Shown: piece by piece, positions 1 through 5,489 of the stretch
Numbering within the stretch: position 1 is the first letter of the stretch
Layout of the letters: every line of letters starts with the position of its first letter
Translations under genes and position numbers: made by a program
Origin: an uncultured Bacilli bacterium
Lineage (GTDB): Bacteria; Bacillota_I; Bacilli_A; RF39; UBA660
Reading direction: 5' to 3'
Assembly (NCBI GenBank): GCA_944371545.1
Contig: CALVXT010000073.1
Coordinates: forward strand, 1-6,583
DNA: 6,583 nucleotides
The notes under the pieces: model-generated
Databases searched by the model: none
Seen by the model: only the letters and a program-made list of their open reading frames with translations
What the model was told of the DNA's origin: nothing

Positions 1-66
1 AATTCATCAGGTATTAACTTTACTGAAGTATATGCTGAGTATAACTATTCACCCCTTACAAACTAG
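1..66 (+). CDS. Probable C-terminal end of a gene entering from the left (partial, unknown)
   Basis: Frame 1 is open from the first base to a TAG at 64-66 and reads NSSGINFTEVYAEYNYSPLTN. The other plus frames are either stopped early or give a poorer composition, and all three minus frames carry stops here. The residue mix (alternating polar and beta-forming residues, ending in YNYSPLT) resembles the tail of an exported or pilin-like protein, but 21 residues are too few to name a family. The gene would converge on the surface-protein gene that ends at 118, leaving 51 bp between the stops. No start or ribosome binding site can be seen. It could also be chance, since a 22-codon open frame is not rare. 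Confidence 0.4.
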   Translation, partial: NSSGINFTEVYAEYNYSPLTN

Positions 67-120
67 TACACAGCGTAAAGTTTTCTCTTTTAAACTATTT
101 CACTCTTTTTTTCTGTACTA
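64..120. repeat. Inverted repeat spanning the two convergent stop codons
   Basis: TAGTACA at 64-70 is the exact reverse complement of TGTACTA at 114-120. With a two-base bulge the pairing extends by two further bases towards the centre. Each arm begins with the TAG stop codon of the gene reading into it. The 43-base interior is AT-rich and holds a T7 run near 105. A hairpin with such a large loop would be a poor intrinsic terminator, so a termination role is only a possibility. Confidence 0.3.
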
Positions 121-1278
121 TCCAAACAACTCTACTATATAATACCATTCTCCATCAAAGCCTACTGCAATTCCAGCCTGTGTAATATCAGTCGCCGTCA
201 TATTTAGATAATGATCATTTGAATTAGTAAAGCGACTATGAAAATTATCTGCACTTAATATTCTATCAGAATCATAGTTTTCTCTCAAAGCTAGTTCATT
301 TACAGTATAAAAAGGCATATTATTACTAATCCGATAATGATAATCCCCATTAACATTGAAATCATAATTTTGCATAATTTCTGAAATTCTTAGCATTGCA
401 CTTAATTCTAAAGATTTACTATAATTTAATTGATTTAAACCTCTAGATGCTCTTAAAGAATTAATTTTATTAAAAACTTCCATAGCAACATTTGCATATT
501 GATCATAACTTGTTGTATCAATTTTTCTAACTGCATACAAAGTTAGATTATTTGTTAGAGTTAAAGTCGTACTTGTATTATATAAAATATTTGCACTTGA
601 AGCATCTGTAGTATACCCTACACTTGTATAAAAATCACGATTTAAATCAGGTAAAGTAACAGTACAAGATGAACTCGTATTATAAGCACTACAACTCCTT
701 GTTTGAGTACCAATAAATGCACCATTTCCATTTATTGTAACCGTATAATTTTGTCTTGTAATTGCATAATAAGTTCTATTTGCACTTAAAGTAACATTCA
801 TACCGCTAGTCAAAGAAGGGCTAGTAGAATCTTTACTTAAACTCCATCCTAAAAATTCTCTATTTGTAGTAATAGAAGGCAACGTAATAGTGCAAGAATT
901 TGAAGAAGTACTACAACTTAAAGTCTCAGGAGTTGTTCCTTCTGCTCCATTTAAATCAAAAGAAGCTTGAAAAGTTCTAATTTCTTCATCATTAAAAAAA
1001 TCATCACCTTCATCGTCAATTATATCATCATCCGAAATAATATTATTTTCATCATCAATTATTTCATTATCTAAATTTTCTTCATTTTTTTCTTCAAAAT
1101 TCTCTTCTTGATTATTTTCATCTAAAGAAGAATCCGGATCACTATAGCCAGGCCATAGCTTCATTCTATCTAACAATATATCAATTTTTTCTTTTTCAAA
1201 AAAATGAGGAATACAAAAATATATACATATACTAGTTAATAAAATAGAAAAAATAATTAAAGCACTTTTTTCTTTCAT
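118..1278 (-). CDS. Membrane-anchored surface protein: acidic stalk, two InlB-type repeats, CAP/SCP-like domain
   Basis: This 386-residue protein is probably tethered outside the membrane. Residues 5-26 form one hydrophobic segment after a Lys-containing start, suiting an uncleaved signal anchor. Residues 46-100 are a stalk with 26 Asp/Glu in 55 positions. Two homologous modules follow, about 104-173 and 177-250; each runs from a strand with an NG turn through a Cys pair (C122/C129, C196/C205) and a TLP motif to a closing LY/YYA strand. The first has the FLGWS signature, so both look like Listeria-Bacteroides (InlB B) repeats. Residues 263-386 match the CAP/SCP pattern: N-x-x-R-x-x-x-G-L near 272-281, E300, H314, E328 in NELAL, and H356 in a DHYLNM motif, then a glycine-rich strand and aromatic end. 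These four are the positions usually conserved as the CAP cavity residues. CAP proteins have varied roles, so the activity and ligand are unknown. The ATG is supported by GAGGAA six bases upstream and a strong promoter. Confidence 0.85.
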   Translation of the reverse strand: MKEKSALIIFSILLTSICIYFCIPHFFEKEKIDILLDRMKLWPGYSDPDSSLDENNQEENFEEKNEENLDNEIIDDENNIISDDDIIDDEGDDFFNDEEIRTFQASFDLNGAEGTTPETLSCSTSSNSCTITLPSITTNREFLGWSLSKDSTSPSLTSGMNVTLSANRTYYAITRQNYTVTINGNGAFIGTQTRSCSAYNTSSSCTVTLPDLNRDFYTSVGYTTDASSANILYNTSTTLTLTNNLTLYAVRKIDTTSYDQYANVAMEVFNKINSLRASRGLNQLNYSKSLELSAMLRISEIMQNYDFNVNGDYHYRISNNMPFYTVNELALRENYDSDRILSADNFHSRFTNSNDHYLNMTATDITQAGIAVGFDGEWYYIVELFG

Positions 1279-1284
1279 TTTTTA

Positions 1285-1291
1285 TTCCTCT
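1285..1291 (-). promoter_or_regulatory. Ribosome binding site of the surface-protein gene
   Basis: On the minus strand this reads AGAGGAA, six bases before the ATG at 1278. It fits the anti-Shine-Dalgarno end of 16S rRNA and fixes the start. Confidence 0.75.
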
Positions 1292-1302
1292 ATTCTTTTT
1301 TT

Positions 1303-1331
1303 ATTATAACTTTTTTCTTTCTTTTTTTCAA
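1303..1331 (-). promoter_or_regulatory. Sigma-A-type promoter for the surface-protein gene
   Basis: On the minus strand there is TTGAAA (1326-1331), a 17-bp spacer and TATAAT (1303-1308). That is five of six at -35, six of six at -10 and the ideal spacing. Transcription would start near 1296, giving a short leader of about 20 bases with the ribosome binding site at 1285-1291. The -35 box touches that of the divergent promoter. Confidence 0.8.
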
Positions 1332-1360
1332 TTGATATTCTAACCTATTTATGGTATATT
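1332..1360 (+). promoter_or_regulatory. Sigma-A-type promoter for the protease/phosphoesterase operon
   Basis: TTGATA (1332-1337), a 17-bp spacer and TATATT (1355-1360), preceded by TGG at 1352-1354, which gives an extended -10 (TGn). This sits 22 bases before the ATG at 1383, so the leader is very short. Its -35 hexamer begins at the base next to the end of the divergent -35 hexamer. Confidence 0.8.
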
Positions 1361-1367
1361 TTTTCAT

Positions 1368-1378
1368 AGGATGTGATC
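1368..1378 (+). promoter_or_regulatory. Near-perfect ribosome binding site of the CPBP protease gene
   Basis: AGGATGTGATC matches the full anti-Shine-Dalgarno complement AGGAGGTGATC at 10 of 11 positions. It ends four bases before the ATG at 1383 and decides that start. Confidence 0.8.
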
Positions 1379-1382
1379 ATAA

Positions 1383-2069
1383 ATGAACAAAATAAACTTG
1401 AAGAAATTTGCGACAAATCTTGTTTTAATAATAGGATACATATTTATACTACCTTGGTTAAGTGTTAACATTTTTAATTTGTTAAACTTAGATCTAACTA
1501 ACAATTTTATTTATTTACTTTTAAATTTATCCGTCTATCTTATTTCTTTAATTATTTTACTTATTGTGTATCGCAAAAGTATTTTTAAAGAATTTAAAGA
1601 TTTTATTAAAAACTTTTTTTCTTTTAGCAAAATAGGAATTAAGTATTGGTTACAAGGTTTAGTATTTATGCTACTCACCAACACAATTATAATTTATATA
1701 ACAGGTGGAATAGCTGCGAATGAAGAAGGAAACAGATCACTAATCAGTTTATATCCAATTTTTTCAATCATATCAATGTCTATCCTAGGTCCTTTTTTAG
1801 AAGAACTTTTATTCAGAAAAGGATTTAAAGAAGCATTTGAAGACAAAAAACAATTTTTAATCGTAAGCTCATTATTATTTGGAAGTGTACACTTACTTGC
1901 ATCCCTTACAAATTTTGAATGGACACAACTTTTATTTATCATTCCTTATGCTGGCTTTGGCTATTTCTTTGGAAAAGCATACTTAGAAACAAACAACATT
2001 TATACCAGTACTTTTGCTCACATGCTTCACAATACGTTATCTGTAATCATTGTACTAATTGGAGTGTAA
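1383..2069 (+). CDS. CPBP family intramembrane metalloprotease (CAAX protease/Abi type)
   Basis: This 228-residue integral membrane protein has the three conserved CPBP motifs in order: EExxxR as E140, E141 and R145 (EELLFR), FxxxH as F166 and H170 (FGSVH), and HxxxN as H213 and N217 (HMLHN). In this family the two Glu and the two His are the proposed metal-binding and catalytic residues, so it looks intact. Hydrophobic segments lie near residues 11-34, 42-63, 88-108, 121-138, 158-176, 181-198 and 209-227. The family includes type II CAAX prenyl proteases, bacteriocin immunity proteins and proteases of regulatory or surface proteins; the sequence does not say which applies. It is the first gene of a two-gene operon: its TAA ends one base before the ATG of the phosphoesterase gene, whose ribosome binding site lies inside its last codons. 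A strong promoter and ribosome binding site precede it. Confidence 0.92.
   Translation: MNKINLKKFATNLVLIIGYIFILPWLSVNIFNLLNLDLTNNFIYLLLNLSVYLISLIILLIVYRKSIFKEFKDFIKNFFSFSKIGIKYWLQGLVFMLLTNTIIIYITGGIAANEEGNRSLISLYPIFSIISMSILGPFLEELLFRKGFKEAFEDKKQFLIVSSLLFGSVHLLASLTNFEWTQLLFIIPYAGFGYFFGKAYLETNNIYTSTFAHMLHNTLSVIIVLIGV
2061..2066 (+). promoter_or_regulatory. Ribosome binding site inside the end of the protease gene
   Basis: GGAGTG lies in the last two sense codons of the CPBP gene, with GGAG six bases before the ATG at 2071. It favours ATG 2071 over the in-frame TTG at 2059, which would place this site inside the coding sequence. Confidence 0.7.
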
Positions 2070-2070
2070 G

Positions 2071-2940
2071 ATGGAAGAAGAAGTTACAATTACCGAAAAA
2101 AAGAAATTAGGTTTTTTAACAAAATTTCTACTAATTCTAATTCTGTTAATTATATGTCTCATTTCTTATATGCACTTTATTGAACCTAAAATATTAATAA
2201 CAGAAGAAATCGCGATTATTAACCCTTCTCTACCAGATTCTTTCAATGGTTTTAAAATTGTTCAATTTTCAGACATTCATTTCGGAAGAACAACTAACGA
2301 AAAAGAAATAGAAAAAGTAGTTGAAGAAATAAACTTAGCTAAACCTGATATATTAGTTTTTACTGGTGATCTCTTCGATTCATACATCAATCTTTCTGAA
2401 GAAAACATTACCTTTTTAAAAGAAGAACTTAGTAAAACAACCGCGACAATCGGAAAATACGCAATTAAGGGAGATAGTGATTATTTAAATATTGAAAAAT
2501 TTGAAGAAATTATGCAAGCAGCTGGTTTTACAATATTAGAAAATCAAAACATTCCAATCTATTATCAAGGAACCACGCCTATTTATTTAAGTGGCATACC
2601 ATCCGTAACTCAAGGAAATCAAGACTTAACAAAAGCTTTTATAAAAGAAAGTGATGGCAAGTTCTACCAAATTCTACTTACTCATGAGCCTATATTATTT
2701 CAAGAAGTAACAAATCAAGCAAATTTAATATTAGCAGGCCATTCATTAGGAGGACTTATAAGAATCCCTTTTCTTGGCGGCTTAATAGAAAAAGAAAATG
2801 TTGGAAATTATGAATATGGAAAATATGAAAGCGGATCGGCAACAATGTATGTATCAAACGGAATAGGAACAGAAAATTTAAGTTTTCGCTTTCTCAACAT
2901 TCCATCAATAACCCTTTACAGATTATATAATTACGAATAG
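2071..2940 (+). CDS. Membrane-anchored YkuE-like metallophosphoesterase with degenerate active-site motifs
   Basis: This protein has 289 residues from ATG 2071. A short charged N-terminus is followed by one hydrophobic helix (about 14-34), and the rest is a calcineurin-like phosphoesterase domain. Conserved parts are DxH at D68/H70 (FSDIHFG), GDxxD at D100/D103 (FTGDLFD), the lone metal-ligand His at H205 (LLTHEP) and a closing GIG...FR segment near 264-273, as in the YkuE/YaeI group that acts at the membrane outer face. Two motifs are altered: the usual GNHD is GDSD at 134-137 (Asn to Asp, His to Ser), and the usual GHTHGG is GHSLGG at 223-228 (second His to Leu). In characterised relatives these positions are metal ligands or the catalytic acid, so activity may be weak, altered or absent; that is inference. 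The frame is intact, so it is under constraint rather than a pseudogene. It is the second gene of the operon and ends 11 bases before the terminator stem. Confidence 0.87.
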   Translation: MEEEVTITEKKKLGFLTKFLLILILLIICLISYMHFIEPKILITEEIAIINPSLPDSFNGFKIVQFSDIHFGRTTNEKEIEKVVEEINLAKPDILVFTGDLFDSYINLSEENITFLKEELSKTTATIGKYAIKGDSDYLNIEKFEEIMQAAGFTILENQNIPIYYQGTTPIYLSGIPSVTQGNQDLTKAFIKESDGKFYQILLTHEPILFQEVTNQANLILAGHSLGGLIRIPFLGGLIEKENVGNYEYGKYESGSATMYVSNGIGTENLSFRFLNIPSITLYRLYNYE

Positions 2941-2944
2941 CAAC

Positions 2945-2971
2945 AAAAAAGCACCTTGTTAGGTGTTTTTT
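2945..2971. terminator. Bidirectional intrinsic terminator between convergent operons
   Basis: Six A, G, CACCT (2952-2956), loop TGTT, AGGTG (2961-2965), then six T. The A and T flanks extend the stem across a G-T position on the plus strand and give a U tract in both directions, so it can stop the phosphoesterase transcript and the minus-strand transcript. The minus-strand stop codon (TAA at 2961-2959) lies in the loop and at the stem tip. Confidence 0.8.
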
Positions 2972-3192
2972 GTTTCATCCAAAATATATTTAGTTAAAGC
3001 CTTTTTCTCTTCTTCATCTTCTATACTACATAAAAAGCCATCTTGCTCTTCTAAAACTAATGTATTATCTAATAGTTCATCTTGAAAAACTTCATTTAAT
3101 AAAACATAGTTTTTCTCATTCATTGAAATTCTTTGAACGATAACATATTCCTTTCCATCCATTTCAATAAGATCTAAACTTTCTTCATTCAT
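2959..3192 (-). CDS. Small acidic DUF1292-like protein
   Basis: This 77-residue cytoplasmic protein has no membrane segment and an acidic composition. Its order of elements fits DUF1292 (YrzB-like) proteins: an MDGKEY turn near residues 11-16, a KNYVLLNEV strand near 27-35, another acidic stretch, then DGFLCSIEDEEE near 51-62 and a closing helix to about residue 73. The family has no established function. It is usually of about this size. The start ATG shares one base with the TAA of the 572-residue gene upstream (TAATG), which suggests translational coupling; AAGGAG lies about 11 bases before the ATG, inside the end of that gene. DUF1292 genes in Bacilli are usually known from the neighbourhood of a Holliday junction resolvase-like gene, which is not seen here. 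The stop codon falls within the terminator hairpin. The family call rests on reading the pattern only. Confidence 0.7.
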   Translation of the reverse strand: MNEESLDLIEMDGKEYVIVQRISMNEKNYVLLNEVFQDELLDNTLVLEEQDGFLCSIEDEEEKKALTKYILDETKNT

Positions 3193-4910
3193 TATTTAGT
3201 CAACTCCTTATTTTTAACCACAACATCATTCACATCATAATATCCATCAATTAAACCAACACTTAAAAGTTGATATCCTTTTTCTAAAAAGAAATTTCTT
3301 TCTCTTTCCTCGTGTATCTCAACAATTTCATTATAAGGTGAAACCATAAAAATTTGTTTTACGACTCTAGGAACATCTGGTGCATATAAAGGTTGAGTTT
3401 TAGTAGAAACAGAATGAACATTTGGACTCATATAAACAGGAACGTCAAAATTTTTCAAAGTTACTAAATCTCCTAAATTTATATAACTTTCAAAATCAAT
3501 TTCTTTCACAGAATCTTCCACAGTCAAATCGTTTTTTAAAGGATAAGCTTCTGACAATAAATCACTTTTTTCAAAAGCTAAGAAAAACACAGAAGCAATC
3601 GCAATTCTTCGAAAATTCCTTCGAACCGCCATACAAAGATTAAAAGAAGCTTTTCCCTTATCAATATAAGGACTGATCTTTCTTTGTGAAGTCACAGGAA
3701 CATAATTCAATTCTTTTTGTTCAACCTTTAACGTAGGATAAACTTTTTCATAAAAATTTGGACGTATTTCATCAAATTGTCGACCATTTACTAAACAAGT
3801 AAAAATCTCTTGAAGAGATAAATCTTTATCTGGAATATTTAAATCAATTTGTATATTATTTATATCTCTAGAAGTAATTCTTTGAAGACGATTAATCTCT
3901 TTAGCAATTACATTCTGATAAGCTAAAGTTTCTTCAGAAAGAGAGATATTATTCGTTTGATATTGATCATATTGATCCATTAAAATATATAGTTTTTCTT
4001 TATATATAGCTAAATCTCTAGATCGTTTAGCAACTAATTTTCCACGATTATTAGCATTGGATTCATCAATATGAACTTGAGCCATATCCATATATTTTTT
4101 TAAGAAAGTTGGAACTTGAATATCTTGAGTATCTACAGTTGGAGCAATAGACTCCCTTATTGGTTCAAATATAATATCATCATTCTCAATTACTTCATTT
4201 TCTTTAATTTGAACTTCCTCTTTATTTTTTGTTTCTAAATTATCTTCACGCGATTCTAAAACAAAATCATTTGATTCAAAAACTATATCATCAACTTTTT
4301 TCTCTTCAGACTCTAACAACTTTTCTTGTTCATTAGAAGAAACTAAATTATTCATCAAATTTTCTAAAAAACTATTCACATGATTTTCTCTAAGTTCTTC
4401 ATAAAACTTTTGAACATATTCCTTATAACTTTCTACCGATTCTCTACGCATTTTTTTTCTAGGAAGAAGATTTTGAGGAATTAACTCTTCTGCTATTTCA
4501 AAAAGTTCTTGATAAAAAATATTAACCGCATGTAAAATTTTATACAAATTAATAACTTGGCCTTCTAATCCATCATTATATCTCATAGCATTTTGTCGTT
4601 CATAAAAGAAAGCTAAAAATTGAAGCAATTGCAAATATTCTTTTTCCTTTATTGGAGTCTGAGATTTATTTTTTTGTTCTTTCAATTTATAACAAACATT
4701 TATCAAATCTAAATATTGAGCTAAATAACCTCTAAATGCATCAATTTTCATTGCTTTTTCATCTGCTGAAGAAGCAATAATATCTTTTTCAACATAAGAC
4801 AAAGTTTCTTCTAACTGTTCAAGTCTCTCATCAAAAAAGGAAATACTGTTTTGGTTTCTTTTACATTCTTCAATAAAACTATTTGTTTGCTTATAAAGAC
4901 TATTTATCAT
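3192..4910 (-). CDS. Unknown 572-residue protein: helical/coiled-coil N-half, acidic linker, beta-rich C-terminal domain
   Basis: I do not recognise a family. Residues 1-80 are Lys/Glu-rich helices with coiled-coil-like spacing, 90-196 are further amphipathic helices, and 197-255 form an acidic, probably disordered linker. Residues 263-355 are helical again (LKKYMDMAQVH, then a long helix through 296-345). Residues 366-432 include a QEIFTCLVNGRQF segment and a basic stretch ending RRNFRR. A short hydrophobic run follows at 434-446 (IAIASVFFLAF core). Residues 470-572 look beta-rich, with a YINLGDLVTLKNFDVPVYMS segment, a second strand set near 515-532 and an LEKGYQLLSVGLIDGYYDV ending, reminiscent of a small SH3-like fold. 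If the hydrophobic run crosses the membrane, the basic side would stay inside and the C-terminal domain would be outside; 13 residues is short, so it may instead be a buried helix. The start is fixed by AAGGTGAG before ATG 4910. The gene is coupled to the DUF1292-like gene. Confidence 0.85.
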   Translation of the reverse strand: MINSLYKQTNSFIEECKRNQNSISFFDERLEQLEETLSYVEKDIIASSADEKAMKIDAFRGYLAQYLDLINVCYKLKEQKNKSQTPIKEKEYLQLLQFLAFFYERQNAMRYNDGLEGQVINLYKILHAVNIFYQELFEIAEELIPQNLLPRKKMRRESVESYKEYVQKFYEELRENHVNSFLENLMNNLVSSNEQEKLLESEEKKVDDIVFESNDFVLESREDNLETKNKEEVQIKENEVIENDDIIFEPIRESIAPTVDTQDIQVPTFLKKYMDMAQVHIDESNANNRGKLVAKRSRDLAIYKEKLYILMDQYDQYQTNNISLSEETLAYQNVIAKEINRLQRITSRDINNIQIDLNIPDKDLSLQEIFTCLVNGRQFDEIRPNFYEKVYPTLKVEQKELNYVPVTSQRKISPYIDKGKASFNLCMAVRRNFRRIAIASVFFLAFEKSDLLSEAYPLKNDLTVEDSVKEIDFESYINLGDLVTLKNFDVPVYMSPNVHSVSTKTQPLYAPDVPRVVKQIFMVSPYNEIVEIHEERERNFFLEKGYQLLSVGLIDGYYDVNDVVVKNKELTK

Positions 4911-4914
4911 ATAC

Positions 4915-4922
4915 TCACCTTA
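4915..4922 (-). promoter_or_regulatory. Ribosome binding site of the 572-residue gene
   Basis: On the minus strand the bases just before the start read AATAAGGTGAGTAT, with the AAGGTGA core ending about four bases before ATG 4910. It is a good match to the anti-Shine-Dalgarno. Confidence 0.65.
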
Positions 4923-4932
4923 TTCTTACTTA

Positions 4933-4941
4933 ATTATAACA
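4933..4941 (-). promoter_or_regulatory. Extended -10 promoter for the 572-residue/DUF1292-like pair
   Basis: On the minus strand TGT (4941-4939) directly precedes TATAAT (4938-4933), a consensus extended -10. Seventeen bases further up is only a T run (4961-4956), a poor -35, so this would depend on the TGn element. It would give a short leader of about 15-20 bases before ATG 4910, and lets the pair be expressed apart from the two genes upstream. Confidence 0.6.
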
Positions 4942-4952
4942 TAGAGTTTTTC

Positions 4953-4973
4953 AAAAAAAAAGAAGCTTTTTTT
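4953..4973 (-). terminator. Possible weak terminator after the 166-residue gene
   Basis: Right after the TAA at 4975-4977 the minus strand has seven A and a G, a CTT loop, then a C and nine T. The stem can form eight pairs but only one is G-C, so it is weak although the T run is long. It overlaps the -35 region of the next promoter. Some read-through into the downstream pair is likely. Confidence 0.35.
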
Positions 4974-4974
4974 C

Positions 4975-5475
4975 TTATTCTAAATTGATGAAACTTACAG
5001 TAAAATAACCATCCGAAGTTTCACATTCTATCTCACTAAGAAAATAATCTGCTATAGAAAAAATACAAGTCATTTTTTCATTTTCATCAAATATTTGAAT
5101 CGCATCCTCATTTAGCTCAAAATATTCTTTCATCGAAAGCTGAACATCTATTTCCTCTAAAAAATAAACTTGTTTATCTTTCAAAGAGTCAGAAAAATAC
5201 TCATATAAATTTGTCATTGAATAATGCTTTCCTGACTCATCTTGAAGTTTTAAAAAATCATCAACATATGAATAACTTCCTGTATATTGCATTTCAGCTT
5301 CTTCTTTTACCACATAAATATCTACTTCATAATTAGTTGGATTTAATAAATCTAACTTTTTATCTTCATAAATTTTTTCATGAGAAATTCTAAAGTGATT
5401 AAAAATAACTCCAATACTAATTCCAATTATTATAAGAAAAAAGAGTAAAACAATATATTTTTTATACTTTTTCAT
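4975..5475 (-). CDS. Small membrane-anchored extracytoplasmic protein, unknown function
   Basis: This 166-residue protein starts with a basic MKKYKKY followed by one hydrophobic helix (about 8-26). There is no lipobox Cys, so it is probably an uncleaved anchor with residues 28-166 outside. The ectodomain is acidic and looks mainly beta with short helices. It has just two cysteines, C137 and C151, on what appear to be adjacent segments, so one disulfide is possible. I do not recognise a family. It starts 14 bases after the stop of the propeller-like gene, so the two are very likely co-transcribed, and it may be an accessory to that surface protein. A good AGGAG is five bases before the ATG. 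Confidence 0.8.
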   Translation of the reverse strand: MKKYKKYIVLLFFLIIIGISIGVIFNHFRISHEKIYEDKKLDLLNPTNYEVDIYVVKEEAEMQYTGSYSYVDDFLKLQDESGKHYSMTNLYEYFSDSLKDKQVYFLEEIDVQLSMKEYFELNEDAIQIFDENEKMTCIFSIADYFLSEIECETSDGYFTVSFINLE

Positions 5476-5480
5476 AACTT

Positions 5481-5485
5481 CTCCT
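5481..5485 (-). promoter_or_regulatory. Ribosome binding site of the 166-residue gene
   Basis: AGGAG on the minus strand, five bases before ATG 5475 and in the 14-base gap after the TAG of the preceding gene. Confidence 0.7.
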
Positions 5486-5489
5486 AATT

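Noticed and set aside
67..117. Intrinsic terminator between the convergent genes at the left
   Set aside because: The only local hairpin (AGTTT with AAACT) has five pairs with one G-C and no adjacent T run, so it is not convincing.
1694..1942. 82-codon open frame on the minus strand inside the CPBP protease gene
   Set aside because: It lies wholly antisense to a gene with all family motifs, and its translation looks like no protein family. It is a shadow of the real frame.
2059..2070. TTG at 2059 as the start of the phosphoesterase
   Set aside because: It would overlap the protease gene by 11 bases and put the GGAG site inside the coding sequence. ATG 2071 is placed six bases after that site.
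1919..2110. 63-codon plus-strand open frame across the protease/phosphoesterase junction
   Set aside because: It overlaps two well-supported genes in another frame and has an odd composition rich in His, Cys and Trp.
3422..3643. 73-codon plus-strand open frame inside the 572-residue gene
   Set aside because: It is antisense to a long open gene and is a Gln/Phe/Asn/Leu-rich translation typical of a reversed lysine/glutamate-rich gene.
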